Assembly (NCBI RefSeq): GCF_033439725.1
Contig: NW_026944383.1
Coordinates: 4,154,001 to 4,218,000 of the forward strand
Direction of reading: 5' to 3'
Length of the DNA stretch: 64,000 bases
Source of the DNA: Neurospora tetraspora
Taxonomy: Eukaryota > Ascomycota > Sordariomycetes > Sordariales > Sordariaceae
This document shows, piece by piece, positions 23,780-33,587 of the stretch (its first letter is position 1; every line of letters begins with the position of its first letter). Made by a program: the position numbers and the translations under genes. The notes beneath the pieces are model-generated. The model saw only the letters and a program-made list of their open reading frames with translations. It made no database searches and was not told the origin of the DNA.

Positions 23780-25349
23780 TCAAGCCAAAGACCCCATAGG
23801 ATCCCACAACGGCAACACCACCGGCTCCTGCCCCAACACATCCTTCACCTCCTTCCCCAAAAAATTCACATCCACCACCGCCTGATACACAAACTCATCC
23901 ATCCACCCATCACTCATCACAAACCACCCTTCCTCTCCCACGCCCGTCCCCCACGAGTTCTGCACCCGCCACCTGACCGTCTTGTTTGTTTCCTCATCCA
24001 CATGCACCGCCGTCAACACCATCGCATGCGTCATCAGACTCTCGCCCGTCCGCAGTCTACCCGCCTTATCAGCGCCCAACAACGACACGTTGAACCCGAG
24101 CTCGTAGTCGATCAAATCCAGATCCATGACCCCCGCTACGCGATCGCTGAACTTGCCCACGTCACTACCGAAAAATATGGGCAGTCCCGCCTTGAGCATG
24201 CTCACGCACGCCGACTTGAGGGTGGCCATGTCCACGTTGATGTACGTGATGTTGCGGCCGCCGACGACGTTGCCGAGGCGGTCGACTGTCATGAGCGTGA
24301 GGGGTGGGTGGCGTGGGTCGTGCACGAGGGAGACCATGCGGCTGATGGTGCTGGAGGTGATGCGGAATTGGGATGAGTAGATGTCCTGAGCGAAGGCTTT
24401 GGGGGTGGAGCGGACGGTGCGCGCTTTGCCGGTGCGGTCGACGAAGGACCAGGTGAATTCTTCGGTGGCGGAGGGAGGGGGGCCGAGGGTGAGGGTGAGG
24501 ATTGCGTGGATTTCTTTCATCATCTTTGCTTTGATGCTGCTGAGGGGTTGTTGAGTTGCCGTGGCCGGGTTGGAGGAGGAGAGGAGCTTGCGCAAGACGA
24601 GGGCGTATTCGCGCAGCTTGGTGAAGATGATGCTGTTGATGACGCTGCTGGAGCTGGCATTGAAGGAATCGGGATACAGCGTCTGCGGGACGAGGCCGTA
24701 TTTGTGGACGAGGTTGTAGACCATGTCCCACTGGCCGCCGTCGCTGAGGGGCTCGTGGAGGAGGCGTTGCACCAAGCGAGAATCGAGGTCTTGGTCGGCC
24801 GTGGAGATGATCTGCTCCAGGAACCAGTTGCTCTTCTCGAGCTTGTCCCAAAAGAAGAGGTAGGCTTGCGAGAGCTCGAATTGGTCCAGGTTGTACTTCT
24901 GCATCAGGGCGACGCGGAAGACGTTCGTGCTGGCGAAGAGCCAGCACCGCCCGCTTTGCCGCTGGTTGGTGATGGGACTACCTTCGAAGGGGATCTTGAT
25001 GTTGAACACCTGCTGCTCTGCGATCTTGGCCGCGCGTGAGAGGAGGACATCACGAGGGTTGGCGGCGCTCAGGGCGGATAAGGCCAGTCTGGCGAGCGCA
25101 AGATGTCAGCAAGGGTGATGTCCGTTGAGGACGTCTCCGGGTATTCTACCTGTTCTTGGGGTCTTCCAAAAGTGTACTCTCCCATTTTGAGACGGTATCG
25201 AAGGAGAGACCTTCGGGGTTACGGCTTTTGGCGATGTTTGTTATCGTTTCCTTCTCAGCGGTGAGCTCATTCTCAACATGGACGTATTCATCGTCCGTGC
25301 TGATAACGGCCTTCTCCTCAAAGGGGATCTTGGACTGTGAAGCACCCAT
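23780..25349 (-). CDS. Bleomycin hydrolase / cysteine proteinase 1 (peptidase C1B)
   Basis: Exons 25150-25349 and 23780-25088 (intron GTAGAA...CGCCAG) give 502 residues. This is a papain-fold aminopeptidase that forms hexamers, trims peptides and detoxifies homocysteine thiolactone and bleomycin in the cytosol. All catalytic parts are present: NQRQSGRCWLFASTN (Gln and Cys), MTHAMVLTAVHVDE (His) and VQNSWGTG (Asn). The last residues, LPLWDPMGSLA, match the family's C-terminal arm, which reaches into the active site and sets aminopeptidase specificity. The N-terminus MGASQSK is a good N-myristoylation sequence (Gly2, Ser6, Lys7), which the yeast Lap3 protein does not need; membrane association is therefore possible but inferred. 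Confidence 0.95.
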
Positions 25350-26360
25350 CGCGACTGCGGCTGATGATCTCTAGTGATACTGCTTACTTGGCGTGGACTG
25401 ATGTGTTGTTCGAGTTCGGATTCCAGATTGTCACCATTGGACCTCAGCTTGAATGAATGATGCAGGATGGGAGATGAATGATCATGAGTGGTTCGGGATT
25501 CGACCTGTATTACAGTCATCCGGTGTTGGCACGGACTGAGTCCCTTGATGGCCCGAGGCCGCCCTTCCAAACGCGGGGGTGCGTGGAGAAGGAGGTCAAG
25601 GCTTCTCCTCATTGAGAAGGTGGTCGACTCGTGTTGTCGCATGCCGTGAGGGGCTGCTTATCAATGACCCGCGTACAAGTTGCAGCCGTACGGCGCAGCA
25701 ATCTTTTTTCCCTTCCGAAGGAGCGAACCATTTGCTTTCCTGGTGGTTGCCTCGATCTGTCTGTCCTGTCCTTCAACACGATTCAGGATGAGATGACCGG
25801 AGACCGGGCTGACCGGGCACCTCCCAGCTTCATCCCCGGCTACAACCCACCATCAAGACTTTTGGCTCTCCCATTCGTTGACGCGTGTCGATAGTTCGAC
25901 TTACAAAAGAAACAAGCAACGATTGGTTAGGATAATGATCGACCAAGCTTCTACCAATCAGAAGTCGAAGCCATCGCTAGTCTATGCACCATGTTAGTTT
26001 GACATCCCAAGCTAGGTGAAGCTGTGAACCAAGGTGTAAACTGACCTTCAGCAAAACCAGAATACAGTCACTTCAATCAATGGCCGTTCACAAACAATCA
26101 ATTGGAACAAGACGACGTGAGTTTAAAGGTTGTATTACTGACGACTCCTTCCATTACACTTTTCATATACATGGATGGGGAGGTACCAATACATATTATC
26201 CAACCCATCTTCTAGACGCGCGTAAAAAAGCAGACCCAACATCAGAGAGACCATATCATAACATCCAAGCAGCCCTTATTAACCCAACCATTCTGTCGTG
26301 TGTGTCCGATTCCAGGAAGGGGGAAAGTCATATTATTGAACGGATGACGGAACCCCCGAT
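25350..26360. other. Intergenic region
   Basis: About 1 kb: promoter of the protease gene on one side and the 3' UTR of hex1 on the other. No gene seen. Confidence 0.5.
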
Positions 26361-26994
26361 TTAGAGGCGGGAACCGTGGACGACCTTCATGTCGACGGCC
26401 ATCTCGCGACCGTGGTCGGAGACGACGAGGACACGGACGGAGCCGCGGCCAGACTCGAAAGCCTTCTGGAGGCGGTTCCAGAGGGAGCTCTGGTCGATGA
26501 CGGGGAGGTTCTGCTTGACATCGCCAGTCTCGGTCATGGCGACGATGGAGCCATCCTGCATGTCGAGGACGCGGTACTGCTTGAAGACGGGGCCGAGCAT
26601 GGTCTGGACGACGACGCTGGGGGCAGGGTTGGAGACGAAGCTGGACTCCTCGTGGAGCTGCTTGGTGAAGAGGTCGACACCGAGGTAACGGTGCTGGCCG
26701 GTGGCAGCGGAGGTGGAGATGCGGATGACCTGGCAAGGGCGGCCCTGGAGGATGAGGATGTCGCCGAGGCGGATGTGGTGGCAGGGGATGGTGACGGTCT
26801 GGGAAGCAGAGCCGGTGCCAGTGCCGGTGGTGGCACGGGGCTGAGCATCAGCCTCAGCGTGGCCGTGAGCTGTGTTGGAGGAAGACATGGTCAGCTTATT
26901 GCCCCAAGAGAGAAGACAGACAAGTCAAGCGTCTGAAGGAAGGATGAAGATGGATGATGGATGGGTACTTACAGTCCTCGTCGTAGAAAGCCAT
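26361..26994 (-). CDS. hex-1: HEX1, major Woronin-body core protein (short form)
   Basis: Exons 26973-26994 and 26361-26869 (intron GTAAGT...ACACAG) encode 176 residues, the length known for Neurospora HEX1. The start is MAFYDEDSHGHAEADAQPRA; then the two-domain fold related to eIF5A (TVTIPCHHIRLGDILILQG; YLGVDLFTKQLHEESSFVS; MLGPVFKQYRVLDMQDGSIV). It lacks the hypusine-loop lysine of true eIF5A. The C-terminal SRL is a type-1 peroxisome targeting signal. HEX1 self-assembles into the crystalline core of Woronin bodies, peroxisome-derived plugs that seal septal pores after wounding. The ATG sits in an excellent context (CCAAAATGGC). The same frame stays open upstream; see the extension entry. 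Confidence 0.97.
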
Positions 26995-28779
26995 TTTGGA
27001 AGATGTGTTGTTGTTGGAAACTTTGACTAGAGAAAGTTCGTTTTCTTGGATGTCGACAGTGGACTCGCTGTAGAGGCTGGGTGCCTTCTTATGAGCCGGA
27101 CGGTGGGTGGGGAAGTCGAGAGTAGTCTCGTCGACAACGATCTTCTCCTTGTAGGAAGTGGATCTAGGGGGTGCAGGGAGTGCAGGGAAGTCGACAGTAG
27201 TGCCGTCGACGTGGGTGGACTCCTTGTGGCTGGGACGGTAGCTAGCGACTTCGAGGGTGGAACCGACTGGGTGACCTTCGTTGTGGTAGGCGGGCTGGAA
27301 CTTGGACCGGTATTGATGCTCAGCAATGTCGATAGCGCTGGCGCTGTCGGAGGATTGTTGATGATGAGAAGAGGAGTGGTGATGATGAGGCTTTTCGAAG
27401 GATGGTTCAGAAAAGTTGTGACCACTGGAGGAAATTGCTGGTTAGATATACGCGTAGAGGACAGTAGAGACGAGCAGAACATGAGAGGGCTTGAGAGGGC
27501 TGGGATCCGAAAAGGGGATTTGGTACAGTGTTTTTTCCGCTCCATCCCTTGATCGTAAGTGGACCATGGAGCTAATACAAAAAGGGGAATGTTTAGGAGG
27601 CTGGGGGGGTCTGCCGCGCCTGGAGGTAACCATGAGCGGTGAAGCAAAAAAGCAAGCAAGACCAGTTGGTTTACGAGCTCGGCAGCCCCTAGACCGCTCC
27701 AGCTGGCCATTTGCAACGCACTCGCGCGAGACCCAGCCGCTTCTGCCAGGGGTCTACCAGCTGGACTGGTTTGCAGCTCAATGTTACCGCCGCGGAAGCA
27801 GACACACGCCAGCAATCCCACCTGAGCCCTCCCCGGCCAAGAGCGGGTCCGGTTTCAAAACGGGGGCTGGAAGGAAAGTAACGGTGACGGGATGTGAAAA
27901 CGCAGAAACGGATCTTGCACTAGAAAAAAAAAAAAACCGATCAACTCACCTGGTGTGCGAGTGCACATGAGTGTGCGAATGGTGCTCCTGAGGCTCCAGA
28001 GGATAGTGCGGCGCGTGGTGGTGGTCGTTGTGCTTGGGCTCGGGAACGATCACCGGACCAACGTGGGAGCCGTGGGAGCCGTGGGAGCCGTGGCCATGGC
28101 CATGGTCATGAGTGTGAGTATGGACATGCTCAGTCTTGTGCACCTCGACGACATCGTGGTGAGAAGAGTGGTGGGAGTGAGGACGATGGACGTGAGGGAG
28201 CTTGTCAGTGAGGTGGTCAATGGCGTGGTGCTTGTGGTCCTTGTGGTGTTCCTCGTCCTTGACCGAGTGAGCGCGGTGGACATGGGGGAGCTTGTCAGTG
28301 AGGTGGTCAATGAGATGGTGCTTGTGCTCCTTGTGCTCCTCCTCGTGGTGGTGGTGGTGGTGGCCCTCGTCCTTGTGAAGGTGAAGGTGAGGGATATGGG
28401 GCAGGTGAGGCTTGTGGGAGTGATGCGAGTGGTGAGAGTGGTGCGAGTGGGTGCTGGCAGGGCGATGGTGGTGATGCTCATGGTGGTGATGCTCCTTGTG
28501 GTGGTCTCCCTTGTGAACCTCCTCCTCAACGGTGATGTGGACCTCCTCCTCGACGATGCGATGCTCTACACGGGGAGGCTGAAGCTCATGGACAGCCGGA
28601 GGGACGGGAGCATGGTGGTGATCCTCATGGCCATGGTGAGCAGCAGCATGAGCCGGCTTGGTGACCTTGACCTCAACCTTCTCGTGAACGTGCGTATGAG
28701 TTTGAACGCCCTTTTCAGGTTCCCGGTACGTAGCCGGGAAGATGCTGAAAGGGACGGGGACACGGGCCTCAAAATCCAG
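26973..28779 (-). CDS. hex-1: In-frame His-rich N-terminal extension of HEX1, no AUG
   Basis: The exon holding the HEX1 ATG is open upstream to an acceptor at 27424/27425 (26973-27424, 150 full codons). A phase-2 donor at 27949 (GTGAGT) joins it to an open exon at 27950-28779. Together they add about 420 residues, for a 596-residue long form. The extension begins DFEARVPVPFSIFPATYREP, then becomes very His-rich (HHHHEHHHHRPASTHSHH), with IDHLTDKLPHVHR twice, then a Thr/Ser-rich part with repeated D-x-T-T-x-D-F-P. Third positions are strongly C-biased, so it is translated. No in-frame ATG exists, and an in-frame TAG lies 15 bp upstream. A CTG at 28777-28779 has near-ideal context (GCCAAACTGGAT, A at -3, G at +4). 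Either CUG initiation, or an unseen 5' exon spliced to the TAG acceptor at 28792, would supply the start. Confidence 0.7.
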
Positions 28780-28823
28780 TTTGGCGGTTTTCTACGGCGC
28801 AAGAGGCAGTCTTTCCTATCAAC

Positions 28824-28840
28824 CTTTCGATATACGAAAG
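28824..28840 (-). other. Small perfect hairpin in the hex-1 leader region
   Basis: CTTTCG and CGAAAG form a 6-bp stem with a 5-base loop, starting 45 bp upstream of the candidate CTG start. It may be chance; a leader structure near a weak start codon could matter. Confidence 0.3.
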
Positions 28841-31800
28841 ATTGATGAAAAGAATGTCTCTGGCTTCTCTATGAAAAGAAGTCGATTGACGTAGGTGAAG
28901 AAGGCGGTCACTGTGCGACCCGTCTTCTTGGACTCGGATTCAGTCGATTCCTCTGCGAAGAGGGTAGAGAAAAGGATGGGGATTCCGGAGTTGTTGTGGT
29001 TGGCTGTGACTGGTCGGATGCTGACTGGGGAAGATGGTAAGGAGAAGATCAAGACAGGCAAAGCTACCACGAGCAAGGCCGGTTCAAATAATGAGCGGAG
29101 CGTCCGTCTGGGGGAATTACGGGACCACCGTTACCGATTGTGGGAGGTGGTTGGCCCGGCCTTGTAGGGAGAATCACAAGCAAAACAGGGCGATACGGAG
29201 GGAGACGGAGGCTCGCTGGGCCCGCGTGGGCGTTGACGACGGCGATGTGCGTCTGATGTGTTGGGGAGAGTTTCTTGGGGAAATGGAGAGGGGGTCTAAC
29301 ACTCCAGAAGGGGGGGGGGTCCTCCAATGGGATCGCTGGCGAGCGGTGTGTGGCAGAGAGACTCGCTGGCGAGAGAGCTTCATCTTCTGCCAAAGCTGGG
29401 CAGAACTGCCCCTGGGGGATAAACCTCACTCAACCCCAGGCTTCAGCTGCGCGGATAGCGTGGATCTCATAACACAGGGAAGCCGCTGAATGGAATCATA
29501 ACCATCTTACAGCACCCACTGACCCAGTATCAAGCCAGTGCAGGCTGCCAAAACAGAAGCCGAGCGGCCAGAAGAGTGGACGGTCAGACGGTGATGTCTG
29601 GGCAGTTGTAGGTACCGAAGGGTTGATAAAAGCTTTGGAGATGGGATGGGCAGGAGGAATTGTGGGATTTCCAGGTCCCGGCTGTGCGAATATCCACCAT
29701 TTTTTCTCTCCTTTTTGCCCTTTCTGACGGGTTTGCGGTTCTGCCGTTCATCTGTTTACGCACATGTGGTGTGGGGAACAGCTTGTTTATCGAAAGCAAA
29801 AGGGGCTTAGTGCATCGCCAGGGGCCCGTATGATTGCTTCCTGATTCGTCTCTGTTTGCTCGGCCGCCCGGTCCCCTTCCCCAGCGAGTCCCCAGCGAGT
29901 CCCCAGCCCCCTCGCGAATCTCGTTTCTGGGATCGGCCAGCTACGGCCAGCGAGGCCTGAGACCCAATCGAGCTTAGGTCCAAGCTCCCAGACGACCACG
30001 ATGGGAGCTCGAGGTGAGCTGAACATGAGCGGAGCAGGCAAGCACCACATCGCCTTCGATTCGATCAATCGTCGCGGCCGACCCATTCGATCGCCGAACA
30101 TGACTTGTTGCCTCCTGCCAAGTCCCGTTTTCGCGTTCATATACCGCCAGTTCTGCCGAGGTTGTCGCTTGTTTTTTCAGCAGCTCCGCTGAAGCCATCA
30201 TCGACTTGGCAGTCAACTAGCAGAGCTCGACTGCTAGGACCTGCTAGGTGAAACGCCAGGACAGGACCTGTTCCAGAGATTGTGCGACGGCTGTGTAGAG
30301 CCTGTAGACAGGTCCAGCCCTCAATAGTCGCCCAGAGGTCGTCATGGATAGGCAGATTGGATGCCAATGATGCTCCCATTCCTTTCCAATTTGTGACAGG
30401 CAACGGACCGGAGCAGTGGCTCGACTGGTCCACTGCTCAGCGCTGCATCTGCACGCCACTCATGTCGGTTGGTAAGCCCCCCCAGGTCAAGGAGGGGAGC
30501 GAGGGGGAGGAATGGAGAGTGAAGACATGGGAAAGGGCATGGCCGGGCCATCAGCCCCGGTGCGTATCGGCATCACGACAACAGGCCGCAAGGTCGGGCC
30601 AGCGCCATTCCATCATAACCATCACAGCACCATCACCACCAAACGAACAGAGAGACAGAGGGAGCCAGTCGGGGACCACAGAAAGATCTCGGGTTTGCTG
30701 CAACAGCTGCTGCAACACAAGGCGTGGTTCAGCTCCTTGATAGGTGGCTGGGAAATTATGAGCGGTTTCGAACCCTTCAGCGACCACCCTCGGCTGCAGC
30801 AGCGACCTGCAGTAGAGCTGCAGGCTAGAAGCCGAAAAACCTGAATGGTGGATCAATGGAAGCTGTGGGTATCAGTTGGCGTTTCCGACAAAGTCTCGAT
30901 CCCTTTCCCAGCCTCTTTTTTGTTCCATGAGAATGTTTCCAGTGTTGCCCTCTGCGGTTATTGTCGCGTAGGGAAAAGCACGTGAGGTAACCATGGGACG
31001 TTTCCATTGGGCTGTTTAAGAGGTTCAGCCCTCCATGAACCGCTAGGTTTTTTTTTATTTGGATAGCCGCCTACCCAGACGCTCAAGCCAGTGGCAGGCC
31101 GATGAGTAACGGGAAACGGCATCGCCGCGTTGTCGGTCTCGTGGAGTCGTCGCAGTTTTACCTAGTCGCGGCGTTCTGTTCCACCAACGTGTTCACTGTC
31201 TGACAAATGGCGTCGTGAACGTGGAAAGTTCGCAAGCTGTCAACAACAGGCGATACATTTTACAACCGGGCTTTTGACTGCCTGTAAGACTGCCTGTAAA
31301 ATGAGACTGGTCGATCGATTTGCTTCCACTGGTGTCTAGTCTTTGGCGGCAGATCTGATTCGGCCTGGCGTTCATGGTTTGAACAGCGCCGTGACGGCAG
31401 CGTTCTCCTTTCTGCCGTCTGACGCCTCGGTTTTGTGGTTCTGGATCAGCACGTTGTAACGCTGTCTCGTGAAGGAAAAGGACGCGATGCACCCTTCGAT
31501 GGAGCCTCTCCTGTCGCTCGCTTGTCCCGTAACGGCAACGCGAATCGTAATGCTCCGAAGTGCGGATTCGTCTTCTTCTCTCAGGACAGCTGTCGCTGTT
31601 GCAGATGGTGACCCGGCAACGTCCCCTCGGGATCGCGCGTTCCTGACGCTAGCCTCAGATGGGGCTAACCCGCCAGTCCGGAAGCTTCCCTTCCCTTCCC
31701 TGGTGATGGTTGGTGGCACATGTCCACAGAGCCTCACCGACGGGATGGAGGAGGGTGGTTCCGTTCCGATCTACACGTGTCGAAGCCTGTGACGGAATGG

Positions 31801-33049
31801 AAGGTCGGCAGAAGCAGCTGTTCTTTTGACGTCTGCCGCTGGGTACGATGTTGGCAACACGGCCTCGGAGGACCGGATCTCGGGATACGCAATGTGCGGT
31901 GGGGGGAGCTGGAAAATGGGCAATGACAGGAGGACGACCGGTGCCCACCCCGGACCCAGACGGCGCAGATTTCCCGCGAGATTTCTTGGTTCGGAGGCTC
32001 TACGCGATACGTCCGTGTACGCTGTAGCTGCGGGCCTTGCGCACGTCACGGCACTGATCTTCTTTTACCCCTTGCAGTCCCGGTCCCGTGCCGCTTGTCC
32101 CCTACATCTGCCCTGCTGCTGCGTTCTGCGTGGTGCAGACAGCATGCCAGGAACAAGTGAACAACTGGCGGTGCTGCTGGCTAGCGCATGCGCAGCCAAG
32201 GGCCACATCGGCGGTGGTCGACTGAGGTGTTGGTGGACGGCCCACCTGCTAACACACCAAGGAACACTGACAACACCAACACATTGTGATTGTGAAAACG
32301 GTAACGACGAGACAACTTTCGGTGTATCTGTCCACAGGAACCACAGATCAGCGGAATATTGACCAGATGCCATCCTGTCGTAGCAATCCGTCCTCTGAAG
32401 CCAAGCAAGCCAACCGCTGATGTTCGTGAGGCTACGACAGCAGCGGGCGATTTTCACGATGGCCAACCTCCCTTCCAAGCCATGTCTCTGTCTCCTTCTC
32501 TGGCGGCAGGCAATAAACCGCGTAAATCATCGTGTCGACTCGACTTGACCCGGATCTCAGACGGGTCATCTAGAGCTGTTTGACAGAGTGTTGCCCCGTG
32601 TCTCCAGGTAGTCCCGTCTGGGTCAGACAATGCTCTTTTGTGGTGTTGTACCGAGCGTGTCTAACTGTGACAATGAGTGAGCCCGTGCTGAAAACGATTG
32701 AACCAACATGCCTCTTATGAATCCGTAGATGAGATGAGCGTTTCGATAAAATCGAGCCTTGAGGCTGGACTTTCAGCCAAATCGACCAACGAGCAAAGTA
32801 CTTGCGGGTTTATCGCCCGCACATGGCCATTTCGGTGTACCGGACTCATGGAGATATTCAAGAAATCCTCACCTGCGGTCTGTGATGCGCAACACCGCAA
32901 TTTGGAATGGAAACCTTGAGAGTTCCGATGAGATGAAGATCGAGTTTCCTTCCTCTGCCGCCTACTATTCTGTATCTTATTAACCTCGCGAGCCCAGAAC
33001 AAACATCAAATCCGTGAAGCACGACTGCTCGGAAGAGGACGAGTTCAGG
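28841..33049. other. Long intergenic region upstream of hex-1, no gene supported
   Basis: About 4.2 kb. Frames of up to about 180 codons on both strands near 31.8-32.5 kb lack codon bias and family features. Short direct repeats (GCGAGTCCCCA type, near 29880-29910) occur. It probably contains the hex-1 control region, since hex-1 expression is regulated at the hyphal tip, and the promoter for the genes to the right. Confidence 0.45.
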
Positions 33050-33202
33050 ATGCATTGGCAAAACCGTATCGCCTTTTCCATCATCGTGGGCATGGTTGCC
33101 GGTGCCTTTGCTTTCGCGCTCACATATCAATGCTTCCGCGACTACCAACGTCGCCGTACTCTGCCGAGGGGAGCAGACGAGTCTCCCCCGGTGGAGGTCT
33201 GA
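33050..33202 (+). CDS. Candidate 50-residue single-pass membrane microprotein
   Basis: ATG at 33050 to TGA at 33200-33202. The order is a short polar head (MHWQNR), a clean ~19-residue hydrophobic helix (IAFSIIVGMVAGAFAFALTY), then a positive stop-transfer cluster (RDYQRRR) and a polar tail. This positive-inside layout is typical of real one-helix proteins, for example small mitochondrial inner-membrane factors. It lies 385 bp before the Rqc2 start on the same strand, so it could instead be an upstream open frame in that leader. No family is recognised. Confidence 0.35.
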   Translation: MHWQNRIAFSIIVGMVAGAFAFALTYQCFRDYQRRRTLPRGADESPPVEV

Positions 33203-33587
33203 CCTTCCTCTTCCGTCTCCGAGTTTTGTATTTTGAAAGGAAGGATCATCATGATGCCTTCTCGAACTCAACATCACCACCTTCAGAGGACCGGCGGACA
33301 GAACAGTGAGCAGCGGCCACTGTGATTGGCCATCGCATTGCTAACATCGATGAAAGTGGAAGAGCTTGGACGGACTGCCGTGCTGACGTAAGGCGCTCGG
33401 CGAGTGACTGCTTGCCCCCGGAACTGCTGGAAGAGGACAACAAAAGTACCCATGTACCCCACTACCCCGCCATGACATCTTGTCGCATGAATTGTTTTCA
33501 GAAATTTGACCTCGCCATCACCATTTTTGATATCTTTACTACCTGAACCGAGCTCAACATCGGGTATCTCCAACGACAGAAGCCCAG
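33203..33587. promoter_or_regulatory. Promoter/leader region of the rqc2 gene
   Basis: 385 bp directly upstream of the Rqc2 start. No specific site recognised. Confidence 0.4.

Noticed and set aside
24165-24947. 260-codon minus-strand frame rich in Arg, Pro and His
   Set aside because: Shifted-frame shadow of the bleomycin hydrolase gene, with no domain.
26361-26869. Calling this gene translation factor eIF5A
   Set aside because: The fold is related, but the hypusine-loop lysine is absent and the SRL peroxisome signal and sequence match HEX1.
27955-28845. 296-codon plus-strand frame rich in Val and Leu
   Set aside because: It is the antisense of the His-rich HEX1 extension (CAC/CAT codons read backwards as GTG/ATG); no independent coding sign.
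31826-32478. Overlapping 178-codon plus and 137-codon minus frames
   Set aside because: No fungal codon bias, no motif, and the two frames overlap each other.
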